DNA of 64,000 nt from Nitrosococcus halophilus Nc 4 (GTDB lineage Bacteria > Pseudomonadota > Gammaproteobacteria > Nitrosococcales > Nitrosococcaceae), in assembly GCF_000024725.1 (NCBI RefSeq), contig NC_013960.1, positions 3,954,001-4,018,000 of the forward strand. The letters run 5' to 3'. Below, piece by piece: positions 27,814 through 37,078 of the stretch; within the stretch, counting starts at the first letter, position 1, and each line of letters begins with the position of its first letter. The notes under the pieces were generated by a model, which was given only the letters and a program-made list of their open reading frames with translations, searched no databases and had not been told where the DNA came from. Both the position numbers and the translations under genes were made by a program.

Positions 27814-28901
27814 CTGGCTATCTTGATTCCTTCTTTTTCACCAAGGGCTCTTAACTGTTTGATTATGGTTTTCTCTGAAAATATCAGTTTTTGCCGCGCC
27901 CTTGACACGCCTAAATCCTCGCGTTTATCATGGCTCCGTGCTCTTAAGCACCGTCCCGACAGGCTACGGCGAGACGTTAAATGCGCGCAAGAGCTATATA
28001 AGACCACGGTTTTAAAGCTTGGCAATGGCAGAGACGGCGCGAACGAATCTATGGGATTTTCATAGATTCTTAGTAGCGGAATATGGTAATCAGTAAGAAT
28101 GGCGTCAATCTGTTCTTTTTTGCGATCCAAAAAATCTTGAACCGTGGCTTTCCAAGCGGCCTCACCTCGACGGACTCCCATCGAGACGGCATATTCTAAA
28201 CGTATATTCGGCTCACTGTGTAAGGGGATCAGGACTAAGCTTTCAGGACTTTTAGCGGCAAAGTAGCCCGCAATGGGTCCCCAAATCAATGCCACATCGA
28301 ATTTGCCCTCCAAAAGATCGGTTTCCAATATCTGCCCGTGGTAAGCCTCTACATCACCTGATTGGAGCTGATAAGGGAGAGCCTGATCCAAAATACGGTA
28401 TTTCACCAGTAGATCGACCCCCGGCGTGCGGTCAAAGACCGCCACCTTCAGATGCTTGCCCCGCTCCTGTCGAAGGGTTGCGATATCCTGAACACTTTTG
28501 AGGTCCAGTCCACTTTTCTTGCGATAAACCATCGTATAAGTTGATCGATAGTAAGGTTTGGTCGTCGCAACCAAGTCATAACCCGTCGGTACGCCCAGGA
28601 CCAAGTCGCAACGATATCGTTTCTCAGTAGGAACGGGTTTTTTAAGGGTATTCCGAATAAACCCTATTCGCTGTGGAAACCAGACATACTCTAAATCCCA
28701 CCCCAAATCTTTCGCAAAAAGCTCGGCAATTTTATTTTCAAATCCGCCCTGTTGGCGATCAGAATAGGGCAAGTTACTAGGATCAGCACAGACCCTTAGA
28801 ACTTTTTCCTTACTCCCCTCTACCCCTTGGGAGAGGTCAGGTGCTATAGCGAGTAGGGCTATCCAAAAAACCACAAAAATTTTCTTTACATGCTCACCCA
28901 T
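27684..28901 (-). CDS. xoxJ: XoxJ/MxaJ-type periplasmic substrate-binding-like protein with extended C-terminus
   Basis: Partner protein of methanol dehydrogenase, a solute-binding fold thought to help XoxF activation. ATG at 28901 follows GGAG and begins a signal peptide (KKIFVVFWIALLAIAP). The mature part has LRVCADPSNLPYSDRQQGGFENKIAELFA, the MxaJ/XoxJ signature. Recognisable sequence ends near YHIPLLRIYENPIDSF (about 28045). A further ~120 residues, rich in Arg, Ser and Leu, run antisense through the intergenic space into sspB. This tail is probably due to loss of the native stop or a frameshift. The gene lies downstream of xoxF on the same strand. Confidence 0.85.
   Translation of the reverse strand: MGEHVKKIFVVFWIALLAIAPDLSQGVEGSKEKVLRVCADPSNLPYSDRQQGGFENKIAELFAKDLGWDLEYVWFPQRIGFIRNTLKKPVPTEKRYRCDLVLGVPTGYDLVATTKPYYRSTYTMVYRKKSGLDLKSVQDIATLRQERGKHLKVAVFDRTPGVDLLVKYRILDQALPYQLQSGDVEAYHGQILETDLLEGKFDVALIWGPIAGYFAAKSPESLVLIPLHSEPNIRLEYAVSMGVRRGEAAWKATVQDFLDRKKEQIDAILTDYHIPLLRIYENPIDSFAPSLPLPSFKTVVLYSSCAHLTSRRSLSGRCLRARSHDKREDLGVSRARQKLIFSEKTIIKQLRALGEKEGIKIASYLTTRKEGLRPPVSEEGGEGGPPPSSPLPSSGNTIPCPFSRA
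27902..27931 (+). promoter_or_regulatory. Near-consensus sigma70 promoter in the sspB-xoxJ convergent spacer
   Basis: TTGACA at 27902-27907, 18-base spacer, TATCAT at 27926-27931. A hairpin GTGCT-CTTA-AGCAC follows at 27938-27951. It faces away from sspB and antisense to xoxJ. A small or antisense RNA start is possible; no downstream gene on this strand explains it. Confidence 0.45.
28045..28069. repeat. 9-bp inverted repeat at the end of the conserved xoxJ region
   Basis: GAATCTATG-GGATTTT-CATAGATTC, perfect arms. It marks the point where recognisable XoxJ sequence ends. It may be the remains of the original gene end or a hairpin in the mRNA. Confidence 0.5.
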
Positions 28902-28994
28902 TTCTCTAGACTCCAAGCAAGTATTATGGGGCATAAAACCATCATTGCTTAATTTAGCCGAGGCTAATACCAGGAAGGAGTTTCTAATAGAGAA

Positions 28995-29026
28995 GCGCCT
29001 GGTACCCTTTTCACGGGACCAGGCGC
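28995..29026 (-). terminator. Hairpin after xoxF
   Basis: Arms GCGCCTGGTACC (28995-29006) and GGGACCAGGCGC (29015-29026) pair with one mismatch, 36 bases after the xoxF stop and before xoxJ. The T-tract is weak. It could attenuate read-through into xoxJ and so set a high xoxF to low xoxJ ratio. Confidence 0.6.
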
Positions 29027-29062
29027 CTGTTTCCTATTTTCTATCAGTCACCAGGAAGCTGA

Positions 29063-30865
29063 TCATGGAAGGGTAAAGACCGTCAGGGTCCCGCCTAAAT
29101 TGGTCCAATCTTCAAGAGAGCGGTAAGCGCCCACCGCCCCCAGACCTTCCGTCTCTCCTTGTAAACCGGCAGCCATGCCAATCCCCGCCCAGCCACCAAG
29201 GCCGGAGAGGACGGCCAAATACTGCTTACCCTTGTGTTGATAGGTCATCACATTACCAATAATGCCCGAAGGGGTTTTGAAGCGATAGAGCTCACGACCG
29301 CTCTTGGCATCCACCACTTTGAGATAACCTTCTAGAGTCCCATAGGCCACAATATCACCTGCGGTAGCCAGGGTACCACTCCATACGGAAAAGCGCTCAG
29401 GGATTTCCCAAACGACTTTCCCCTTCCGAGCATCCCAAGCGAAGAACCGACCTAGATGGGTAGAGCCATCCCCCGATACCTTGCCGCCCGGAAACATCGT
29501 CAACGTCGCCCCCACATAGGGTTGACCTGCGGTGTAGCTTACCTCGAAGGGCTCATAGTTCATGCACACGTGGTTGGCAGGCACATAGAACAGGCCCGTC
29601 CGGGGTGAGAAGGCGACCGGCTGTTGGTCTTTAGAACCCAGGGCAGCCGGGCAGATATTGGTGGTATTAACGTCTTGTCCATTTTGGTGGGTCGAGTAGC
29701 GGGGATCCACCTGGGGGCGCCCTGTCTCCATATCAACATGGGTGGCCCAGTTCACTACAGGATCAAACTTCTCAGCAACCAGTAGCTCTCCCGTGACCCG
29801 ATCGAGAGTGTAACCAAAGCCATTGCGGTCCAGATGCACCAAAAGTTTACGCTCCTCCCCGTCAATCTTCTGGTCAACCAGCACCATCTCATTGACGCCG
29901 TCATAGTCCCATTCATCATGGGGAGTCATCTGGTAAGCCCATTTGGCAACACCCGTATCAAGATCCCGGGCAAAAATAGTCATAGACCAACGATTATCAC
30001 CCGGTCGCTGTACGGGATTCCAGGTACCGGGATTGGCGGTCCCGTAATACACCAAATTTAGTTCCGGATCATAGGCAAACCAACCCCAGGTAGTGCCACC
30101 GCCAATTTTCCACTGCTCCCCCTCCCAACTTTCAAGGCTAGAATTTTTACCTACCGGCTTTAAAAGATGGGTGGTCTTTTCAGGGTCTATGAGCATCTCC
30201 TCGTCCGGCCCAGTGCTATAGGCTTTCCAAATTCTCTCACCAGAGTTCACATCATAAGCTTCGAGATAGCCGCGAACACCGAACTCACCACCGGAGATAC
30301 CCACCAAAACTTTGTCCTTAAAAACATGGGGAGCACCGGTTGAAGTTGCCCCTTGCTTTGGATCGTCACGCTTGACCGACCAGACGACCTTGCCGGTCTT
30401 GGCATCCAGCGCCACCAGGGTAGTGTCAGCCTGGGCTAGAAAAATCTTGCCGTCCCCATAGGCCAGTCCCCGATTGATGGTATCGCAACACATGACGGGA
30501 ACGGTTTCCTCATAATTCTGCACCGGCTCGTACTTCCACTTAATCGCCCCATCCTCATCCAGATCCAAGGCAAACACCTTATTAGGAAAAGGGGTGTGAA
30601 CATACATCGTGCCATCGATAACCAAGGGGTTACCCTCATGCCCCCGTAATACACCGGTGGAAAAAGTCCATGCTACTCGCAAATCCTGGGCGTTGTCGGT
30701 GTTGATTTGATCGAGCTTGCTGTAACGCTGGTTATCGTAGGTACCCGCAGGCATTATCCAGTTATCAGAATTTTTCTGCATCTCCAGGAGTTCATCAGCA
30801 GCGGCCAGTTCCATTCCTGACATTATCAATGCCAGTATCGCCAATGAGACCGTTCTCAGCTTCAT
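29063..30865 (-). CDS. xoxF: Lanthanide-dependent PQQ methanol dehydrogenase XoxF
   Basis: About 600 residues with a signal peptide ([23 protein letters not shown]). An eight-bladed quinoprotein. The vicinal disulfide is visible ([11 protein letters not shown]), as is the catalytic Asp in [12 protein letters not shown] (near residue 320). The residue two after it is Asp, which is the extra lanthanide ligand of XoxF; calcium-type MxaF has Ala there. It oxidises methanol to formaldehyde or formate in the periplasm. Start: ATGs at 30871 and 30865 both follow GGAGAGGG. No XoxG cytochrome gene is adjacent. xoxJ follows. Confidence 0.94.
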   Translation of the reverse strand: MKLRTVSLAILALIMSGMELAAADELLEMQKNSDNWIMPAGTYDNQRYSKLDQINTDNAQDLRVAWTFSTGVLRGHEGNPLVIDGTMYVHTPFPNKVFALDLDEDGAIKWKYEPVQNYEETVPVMCCDTINRGLAYGDGKIFLAQADTTLVALDAKTGKVVWSVKRDDPKQGATSTGAPHVFKDKVLVGISGGEFGVRGYLEAYDVNSGERIWKAYSTGPDEEMLIDPEKTTHLLKPVGKNSSLESWEGEQWKIGGGTTWGWFAYDPELNLVYYGTANPGTWNPVQRPGDNRWSMTIFARDLDTGVAKWAYQMTPHDEWDYDGVNEMVLVDQKIDGEERKLLVHLDRNGFGYTLDRVTGELLVAEKFDPVVNWATHVDMETGRPQVDPRYSTHQNGQDVNTTNICPAALGSKDQQPVAFSPRTGLFYVPANHVCMNYEPFEVSYTAGQPYVGATLTMFPGGKVSGDGSTHLGRFFAWDARKGKVVWEIPERFSVWSGTLATAGDIVAYGTLEGYLKVVDAKSGRELYRFKTPSGIIGNVMTYQHKGKQYLAVLSGLGGWAGIGMAAGLQGETEGLGAVGAYRSLEDWTNLGGTLTVFTLP

Positions 30866-30913
30866 CGTCATCACCCTCTCCAGCAAGAATTTGGCTTGAA
30901 ATTCATTGCCTTA

Positions 30914-30958
30914 CTGCTATTATTGCCGTAAGCTAAGCAAAGCTAGTGCCGATAGCAG
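30914..30958 (-). promoter_or_regulatory. Inverted repeat in the xoxF leader
   Basis: CTGCTAT (30914-30920) and ATAGCAG (30952-30958) enclose 31 bases in the untranslated leader between the predicted promoter and the xoxF start. It could form a leader hairpin. No known riboswitch is recognised. Confidence 0.35.
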
Positions 30959-30992
30959 CAGGCGCCCCCCATTCGCTTCCTGTGTGAGAGTA

Positions 30993-31020
30993 AACATAGA
31001 CCAGCTCTACGCCAAGTCAA
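30993..31020 (-). promoter_or_regulatory. Probable xoxF promoter
   Basis: On the minus strand TTGACT (31020-31015), 16-base spacer, TATGTT (30998-30993). This gives an untranslated leader of roughly 120 bases. Predicted by consensus only; other sigma factors cannot be excluded. Confidence 0.45.
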
Positions 31021-31093
31021 CTCCACTCCTGAAATCACTGCTTTGATTGAAAAGCTTTTTATAAGAAAAATTTGCTCTTAAAGGATACGGAAA

Positions 31094-32533
31094 CTACGCC
31101 GTTTCATGTCCAGATGGAGTCGCTGTTGAGGTCTCACGGTGACTCATCCAGGCCAAGGCCTGGTCGATGCGGGCAAGCGTCCTCTCCCGTCCTATCAATT
31201 CAAGGGTGACATCAATGGGGGGCGAAATAGGACGCCCCATCACCGCGACCCGCAAAGGTTGGGCTAATTTACCTAGCTTCAGCTCATACCTCTCCACCGT
31301 TGCGAGGAGAATTTCATGCAAGGTGGAAGCTTCCCAGCACTGGGCTTTTTCAAAACGGTCACGTAAATCTTGTAAGGGTTCCCGTACGGAAGCCTTAAGG
31401 TGTTTCCTGGCTGCTGTTTCTTCATAGCCATCAAAATCACGATAAAACGGCACGCTGTTGTGGGCCATTTCCACCAGGGTTTTGGCCCGCTCCTGCTGGG
31501 CTTGAACGACCGCAATCAAATCAGGCCCCTCGGAAGGATCAATCCCCAACCGCCCCAAGTGCCAGCTCAAATGGTGGGCAATATGGGCGGGTTCGCTCTT
31601 CTTTATGTACTGCTGATTGAGCCAGAGCAATTTCTCTGGGTTAAAAATAGAGGCCGATTGATTGACATCTGCGATGTCAAATAATTTGATCATTTCATCC
31701 ACGCTAAACACTTCCTGGTCCCCGTGGGACCAGCCCAGGCGAACTAAATAGTTCAACAGTGCCTCGGGCAAATATCCCGCCTCCCGGTAGCTGATGACAC
31801 TGACGGCACCATGGCGTTTTGATAGGCGCTGTCTATCCGGACCTAAAATCATAGGCACATGGCCATAAACCGGCGGTTCCTTGCCCAGGGCATAGAAAAT
31901 ATTGCTCTGACGGGGAGTATTGTTGAGGTGATCATCACCCCGAATGACATGGGTCATTCCCATATCCATGTCATCCACCACTACGGTTAAGTTATAGGTA
32001 GGGGTACCATCGGCACGGGCCAGAATCAAATCATCCAACTCACTATTCTGGAAAACCACCGTACCGCGAACCAAGTCTCGTATCAGGACCTGGCCTTCCA
32101 GAGGGTTTTTGAAACGAACCACAGGGGAGACCCCTTCCCGTGGAGACTGCCGTTCCCGGCAACGGCCATCATAACGAGGCTTTTCCTTACGTGCTATCTG
32201 CTCAGCCCGTCTCGCCTCCAGTTCCTCTCGGGTACAGTAACAAAGGTAAGCATGACCGGAAGCCAACAGTTGTTCAACGATCTCCCGGTAGCGGGAAAAA
32301 CGTTCGGTTTGGTAGAAAGGTCCTTCATCATATTCCAAACCGAGCCAAGTCATTCCTTCGAGGATGGCATTGACCGACTCGACAGAAGACCGCTCCCGGT
32401 CGGTATCTTCCATACGCAGGATAAAACGCCCCCCATGTTTGCGCGCATAAAGCCAGGAAAAAAGCGCTGTGCGAGCCCCTCCCACATGCAAATAGCCGGT
32501 GGGACTAGGGGCAAAACGGGTACAAACTGTCAT
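31094..32533 (-). CDS. gltX: Glutamyl-tRNA synthetase
   Basis: About 479 residues, class I synthetase. The HIGH-type motif is in PSPTGYLHVGGARTAL and the KMSKS-type motif is RLSKRHG. A zinc-binding insert CYCTREEL...GRC is visible. ATG at 32533 with AGGTG upstream is preferred over the frame start at 32545. It is transcribed toward xoxF, separated by about 200 bases. Confidence 0.96.
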   Translation of the reverse strand: MTVCTRFAPSPTGYLHVGGARTALFSWLYARKHGGRFILRMEDTDRERSSVESVNAILEGMTWLGLEYDEGPFYQTERFSRYREIVEQLLASGHAYLCYCTREELEARRAEQIARKEKPRYDGRCRERQSPREGVSPVVRFKNPLEGQVLIRDLVRGTVVFQNSELDDLILARADGTPTYNLTVVVDDMDMGMTHVIRGDDHLNNTPRQSNIFYALGKEPPVYGHVPMILGPDRQRLSKRHGAVSVISYREAGYLPEALLNYLVRLGWSHGDQEVFSVDEMIKLFDIADVNQSASIFNPEKLLWLNQQYIKKSEPAHIAHHLSWHLGRLGIDPSEGPDLIAVVQAQQERAKTLVEMAHNSVPFYRDFDGYEETAARKHLKASVREPLQDLRDRFEKAQCWEASTLHEILLATVERYELKLGKLAQPLRVAVMGRPISPPIDVTLELIGRERTLARIDQALAWMSHRETSTATPSGHETA

Positions 32534-32868
32534 CGTGGAAATCACCTGATTTATGAAGTAAACGCCGGATATCTAATGAGTATTTTAGCAAGATGCTAGT
32601 GCTTTGCCCCTGGCCTGGAAAACCTTAAATTTAGGAACTTTCCCTAGACAGAGGTGACTAACTCAACCGATGAGTCATAGCCCAATGGCCCGTATGATAG
32701 AAAATTAAGCTGAGAAAATGGCCGTTCATAGTGCTCAAATCTTCTTTTCCCCTTGATCATGGCAAGAGTGTAAAGACTTAGACTTTAAAGGGGAATTATC
32801 GGTATGATTATTATCCTCAAAAAAATCGGGCTCTCCGTTTAACCCTTAAGATAGAGTGGGATAACTTT
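32534..32868. other. Divergent spacer between gltX and the pseudoazurin gene
   Basis: 335 bases with no credible ORF. It must hold the promoters for both neighbours. A TGACT/AGTCA inverted repeat sits near 32657-32682. I see no strong consensus promoter or riboswitch. Confidence 0.5.
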
Positions 32869-33306
32869 ATGATAAATGCCAAAAACGCTTTGTTAAGTGT
32901 AGCATTGATCATGGCCTTGGCCTTCTCGGGCATGGCCACCGCCGAGACCCATGTCATTAAAACCATAGGACCGGCATTTAACCCCATGGTGGTCTTCGCC
33001 GAACCCGGCGATACCATTACCTGGACCAATATGTCCGCCCATGACACCCGATCAATCAATGGCCTTATCCCCGAAGGCGCTGAACCTTGGCAATCCCAGA
33101 TGGGCCAGAATTTTAACATCACCCTTGAAGAAGAAGGTATTTATCTATACGAATGTAGCCCTCATATCGGTCTGGGCATGACGGGAGCCATTGTGGTCGG
33201 TGAGCCTAACAACCTTGCTGAACTGGAAGAAAAGGTGAAAAGCGCCCATGGCGCGGTCCAACGGGCCTTCAGGAAGGCTAAGCAGGCTATCAAAGCTAGG
33301 CAGTGA
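32869..33306 (+). CDS. Pseudoazurin-type blue copper protein
   Basis: 145 residues with a signal peptide ending GMATAE. The type I copper ligands are visible: His in SAHDTRS, Cys and His in YECSPHIGLGM, and the Met of GLGM. Family patterns FNPMVVFAEPGDTITW and PEGAEPW match pseudoazurin. The C-terminus is a charged helix (ELEEKVKSAHGAVQRAFRKA). It is a periplasmic one-electron carrier between a dehydrogenase or bc1 complex and terminal reductases. Proximity to xoxF, with no XoxG in view, makes it a candidate carrier in methanol oxidation; that link is inferred. Confidence 0.9.
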   Translation: MINAKNALLSVALIMALAFSGMATAETHVIKTIGPAFNPMVVFAEPGDTITWTNMSAHDTRSINGLIPEGAEPWQSQMGQNFNITLEEEGIYLYECSPHIGLGMTGAIVVGEPNNLAELEEKVKSAHGAVQRAFRKAKQAIKARQ

Positions 33307-33326
33307 TTAAAGAACTCTATATTGAG

Positions 33327-33351
33327 AAACGCCGCCCTAGAAGCGGCGTTT
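33327..33351. terminator. Bidirectional terminator between pseudoazurin and the small Cys protein gene
   Basis: AAACGCCGC and GCGGCGTTT pair perfectly over 9 bases with a 7-base loop, followed by T-rich sequence on the plus strand and preceded by A-rich sequence. It serves two convergent genes. Confidence 0.85.
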
Positions 33352-33365
33352 ATTCTTGAACGGCC

Positions 33366-33707
33366 TTATTGGAAAAAGCATTTCTTATTGGCCAATGCCT
33401 GGGCCTTTTTGAGCAACCCCGCCTTGCGCCGACCCTCTTCTGGATCCCGGAAGAGGCCTCCTTTCTCCCCTCCCACATTCATCAATTGAAGTACGGTATT
33501 TCCCTCCACATAGGTGTCGACACTCACCTGACGAGCAATTTCGTCAATGCTGCAGGAACACTTATACAGTATCTCGGGTTTGTTGCCGTTAGCCGCCATG
33601 CACTGCAATACATACTCCACTCGCATAGCAGTAGGATAATCATTCGCTATCACTAGGGCTGAGCCCATAAGGCTTGCCCCCAAAATTAGCACCTTGAGTG
33701 TCCTCAT
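33366..33707 (-). CDS. Small secreted Cys-containing protein of unknown function
   Basis: About 113 residues. A signal peptide (RTLKVLILGASLMGSALVIA) is followed by a mature part with cysteines in EYVLQCMAANG, LYKCSCSID and a terminal KKCFF. I recall similar short proteins (…RVEYVLxC…YKCSCxID…GGxFRDPE) from methylotroph genomes, but no function. The ATG at 33707 follows AGAGG at the right spacing. The four cysteines suggest disulfides or metal/heme handling in the periplasm. Confidence 0.75.
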   Translation of the reverse strand: MRTLKVLILGASLMGSALVIANDYPTAMRVEYVLQCMAANGNKPEILYKCSCSIDEIARQVSVDTYVEGNTVLQLMNVGGEKGGLFRDPEEGRRKAGLLKKAQALANKKCFFQ

Positions 33708-33880
33708 CTCTTGCACCTCTGGCTCGGTTCTTGATGATGTTTCCTCACAGGAATTTCAGACTACCCCACCAGAAAGCAGTTCCTAGCGCAATAGTTCTAT
33801 TCTACGCTATCTCTTCTCTGGAATTGGGGGCAATTCACTAATTCACTTATGAACTCAAACTTTATTGCTACAGCCAAGAA

Positions 33881-33908
33881 TTGCAAAGTTTGGCAAGTAT
33901 GCGATAAT
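33881..33908 (+). promoter_or_regulatory. Probable pntA promoter
   Basis: TTGCAA (33881-33886), 16-base spacer, GATAAT (33903-33908), about 40 bases before the pntA ATG. Consensus match only. It could drive pntAB and the C1 genes behind them. Confidence 0.45.
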
Positions 33909-33948
33909 TTTTCGTCTTTAGCGGGAGCAATAGATTAAAGTAATAAAA

Positions 33949-35517
33949 ATGCGAATTGGAATTCCTAAAGAAATCCATACGGGTGAAAAGCGCGTAGCCA
34001 CTACCCCCGATGCAGCCGAGCGCTTGCAAAAATCAGGGTTTTCAGTGGCGCTGGAAACCGGTGCCGGCCTCAATGCCAATTTCTCCGATGCAGCCTACCG
34101 TGAAGCAGGGGTTGAAATCGTTGAGGACCCCCAATCTTTATGGTCAAACTCGGATATCATCCTCAAAGTCCGCCCTCCGGAAATGCACCCCGAATTGTGC
34201 ATTGATGAACTAGAGCTGTTGCGGGAAGACAGCTACCTGCTCAGCTTTATCTGGCCAGCCCAAAATACGGAGCTGCTGGAGCGCCTAGCAGCCAAAAAGG
34301 CCAACGTACTAGCGATGGACAGCGTCCCTCGAATCTCCCGCGCCCAGAAGCTTGACGCCCTGAGCTCAATGGCCAACATTGCAGGCTACCGGGCCATTAT
34401 CGAAGCTTCCCATCATTTCGGCCGCTTCTTTGCGGGGCAAATTACCGCTGCAGGAAAAATTCCCCCCGCTAAAATTCTAGTCATCGGTGCGGGCGTTGCC
34501 GGACTTTCAGCAATCGGGACCGCCGTAGGACTTGGGGCTATCGTGCGGGCATTCGATACTCGGCCTGAGGTGAAGGAACAAGTCCAGAGCATGGGGGCTG
34601 AATTCCTTGAACTCAAATTTGAAGAGCAAGGTGCTGGAGAGGGCGGCTATGCCAAGGAGATGACTAAGGAGTTCATTCAAGCAGAAATGGACCTCTTCGC
34701 CCATCAGGCTATGGATGTGGATATTATCGTGACCACCGCCTTAATACCCGGCAAAAAAGCTCCCGTACTCATTACTGAAGGCATGGTGGAGTCGATGAAA
34801 GATGGCAGTGTCATTGTTGACCTGGCAGCCGAGCAGGGAGGCAATTGCGCCTTAACGAAGCCTGATGAAGTCGTCGTTAAACACGGGGTGACCATTATTG
34901 GCTATACTGACCTACCGAGCCGCCTCCCCACCCAATCGAGCCAACTCTACGCCAACAACTTGCGTCACCTGCTGGAAGAATTGTGCCCGGAAAAGGATGG
35001 CACCGTCCATTTGAATATGGAAGACGAGATGCTTCGGGGCCTCACGGTGATCAAAGAAGGAGAAATTACCTGGCCCCCACCGCCACCTAAGATATCAGCC
35101 GCACCTGCTCCCAAACCAGAGCAACCACAACCAGCGCCTGCCCCAGCCGAGGCAAAAGCAAAGTGGAAACTTCCCACGGAATGGCGAATTGCTTTAATTA
35201 TGGCCCTAGGCGGCCTAGGTTTATGGGGCCTGGGGACAGTGGCTCCCCCCTCCTTCATGAGCCATTTCACGGTATTCGTGTTAGCTTGCTTCGTGGGCTA
35301 TCAGGTTATCTGGAATGTAACGCCCTCTTTGCACACCCCACTGATGAGTGTCACCAATGCCATCAGTAGCATTATCATCATCGGAGCGCTGATACAGGTG
35401 TCTAAATCGGGGATTCTGATTGCACTCCTGGCCGGAATCGCCATCTTAATCACCAGCATCAACATTGCAGGCGGTTTTCTCGTGACCCAGCGTATGCTGC
35501 GGATGTTCAGGAAATAG
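33949..35517 (+). CDS. pntA: NAD(P) transhydrogenase subunit alpha
   Basis: 522 residues, the full-length PntA. NAD-binding domain I with [20 protein letters not shown] and [20 protein letters not shown], a Pro/Ala-rich linker ([15 protein letters not shown]), and membrane helices after residue about 415. With PntB it uses the proton gradient to reduce NADP with NADH. It heads a cluster in which the next enzymes are NAD(P)-dependent C1 dehydrogenases. Confidence 0.96.
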   Translation: MRIGIPKEIHTGEKRVATTPDAAERLQKSGFSVALETGAGLNANFSDAAYREAGVEIVEDPQSLWSNSDIILKVRPPEMHPELCIDELELLREDSYLLSFIWPAQNTELLERLAAKKANVLAMDSVPRISRAQKLDALSSMANIAGYRAIIEASHHFGRFFAGQITAAGKIPPAKILVIGAGVAGLSAIGTAVGLGAIVRAFDTRPEVKEQVQSMGAEFLELKFEEQGAGEGGYAKEMTKEFIQAEMDLFAHQAMDVDIIVTTALIPGKKAPVLITEGMVESMKDGSVIVDLAAEQGGNCALTKPDEVVVKHGVTIIGYTDLPSRLPTQSSQLYANNLRHLLEELCPEKDGTVHLNMEDEMLRGLTVIKEGEITWPPPPPKISAAPAPKPEQPQPAPAPAEAKAKWKLPTEWRIALIMALGGLGLWGLGTVAPPSFMSHFTVFVLACFVGYQVIWNVTPSLHTPLMSVTNAISSIIIIGALIQVSKSGILIALLAGIAILITSINIAGGFLVTQRMLRMFRK

Positions 35518-35530
35518 GAGGCACAACATC

Positions 35531-36979
35531 ATGTCCCAAGGCTTGGTTACCATGGCCTATATTGGCGCAACTATCCTGTTCATCCTCAGTCTGGGAGGCT
35601 TGAGCCACCAGGAAACAGCGCGGCGCGGCAACCTCTACGGCATGGTGGGCATGGCCATCGCCATCCTCGCCACGATCCTCAGCGAAGCAGTTACCGGTAT
35701 CGGCGCTTATGTGTGGATAGTCATCGCCATGATTATCGGCGCAATCGGGGGGGTCAAAGTGGCCCAGCAAGTCAAGATGACCCAAATGCCGGAACTGGTG
35801 GCCATACTCCATAGTTTTGTTGGCCTTGCTGCCGTCTTAGTCGGCTATACCAACTTTATTGCTCCAGAGGCCCACCCCACCGGGGTCGAAAAAACAATCC
35901 ATGACATTGAAACCTATCTCGGCGTGCTTATTGGGGCCGTCACCTTTTCCGGTTCCGTCATTGCTTTTGGCAAGCTGAGCGGACGTATCAGCAGCAAACC
36001 ATTGTTGCTTCCTGCCCGTCACTGGTTAAATCTAGGGCTTTTGATTTTAGCAATTTGGCTAGGTAAGGCCTTTGTGGGAGCTGAATCAACGGGTGGAGGG
36101 TTGTTCTACCTCTTCCTGATGACGATCATTGCACTGGGGTTTGGCGTCCACATGGTGATGACTATTGGAGGCGCAGACATGCCCGTCGTTATCTCCATGC
36201 TCAATAGCTACTCAGGATGGGCGGCAGCAGCCACGGGCTTTATGCTTGCCAATGATCTATTGATTGTTACCGGAGCCTTGGTAGGCAGTAGCGGCGCCAT
36301 TCTCAGCTATATCATGTGCCGGGCAATGAACCGCAATTTCATCAGTGTAATTATGGGGGGGTTTGGTGCCGAAGGGGGAGGCGCTACCGCTACCGCCCCT
36401 GGCGACGCCCAGGGGGTCGTGGCCATTACTGCTGAAGAAACTGCCCATCTGTTGGAAACGGCTAAAAACATCACCATTATCCCCGGTTATGGCATGGCCG
36501 TGGCTCATGCCCAACATACCGTTTATGAAATCACCAAATTATTGCGTGAGCAAAACATTAATGTCCGCTTTGCAATCCATCCCGTTGCTGGGCGCATGCC
36601 AGGTCATATGAATGTATTGCTGGCCGAAGCCAAGGTCCCCTACGACATCGTCTTGGAAATGGATGAGATTAACCAGGACTTCCCCACCACGGACGTGGCG
36701 GTGGTGATTGGCGCCAATGACATTGTCAACCCTTCCGCCCAGGAAATTCCCGATAGTCCCATTGCCGGCATGCCGGTGCTTGAAGCGTGGAAAGCAAAAA
36801 CCACCATCGTGCTGAAAAGAGGCATGGCGACGGGGTATGCGGGTGTAGATAATCCGTTGTTCTACAAAGAAAACACGCGCATGCTTTTCGGCGATGCCAA
36901 GGAAAGTCTGGATACGGTGCTCTCCCATCTCCATAAGGATACTCAAGAAACCGCTTCCTATCGTGCTGCCGCCAACTAA
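35531..36979 (+). CDS. pntB: NAD(P) transhydrogenase subunit beta
   Basis: 482 residues with about nine membrane helices followed by NADP-binding domain III ([19 protein letters not shown], then [14 protein letters not shown] and [19 protein letters not shown]). It begins 13 bases after pntA with GGAGG before the start. The complex balances NADH and NADPH, which suits the mtdA and mtdB dehydrogenases encoded next. Confidence 0.96.
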   Translation: MSQGLVTMAYIGATILFILSLGGLSHQETARRGNLYGMVGMAIAILATILSEAVTGIGAYVWIVIAMIIGAIGGVKVAQQVKMTQMPELVAILHSFVGLAAVLVGYTNFIAPEAHPTGVEKTIHDIETYLGVLIGAVTFSGSVIAFGKLSGRISSKPLLLPARHWLNLGLLILAIWLGKAFVGAESTGGGLFYLFLMTIIALGFGVHMVMTIGGADMPVVISMLNSYSGWAAAATGFMLANDLLIVTGALVGSSGAILSYIMCRAMNRNFISVIMGGFGAEGGGATATAPGDAQGVVAITAEETAHLLETAKNITIIPGYGMAVAHAQHTVYEITKLLREQNINVRFAIHPVAGRMPGHMNVLLAEAKVPYDIVLEMDEINQDFPTTDVAVVIGANDIVNPSAQEIPDSPIAGMPVLEAWKAKTTIVLKRGMATGYAGVDNPLFYKENTRMLFGDAKESLDTVLSHLHKDTQETASYRAAAN

Positions 36980-37037
36980 ACTTAGCTTTAGGGTTTTCCC
37001 TAATGGAAGCCACTTTACAAAAAGGATACAAAAGAAA

Positions 37038-37071
37038 GGCTTTGACTCGTTATTTTAAAATTTCCAAAGCC
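37038..37071. promoter_or_regulatory. Inverted repeat just upstream of mtdA
   Basis: GGCTTTG (37038-37044) and CAAAGCC (37065-37071) enclose an AT-rich 20 bases and end 7 bases before the mtdA start, which has only a weak SD (CGAG). The hairpin could hold or hide the start region. Confidence 0.4.
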
Positions 37072-37078
37072 AACCGAG

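Noticed and set aside
34965-35270. Antisense ORF over the pntA linker
   Set aside because: Gly/Ala repeats come from the complement of the Pro/Ala-rich linker codons; no independent coding evidence.
33949-35517. Alanine dehydrogenase in place of PntA
   Set aside because: The N-terminus is similar, but the length, proline linker, C-terminal membrane helices and adjacent pntB identify PntA.
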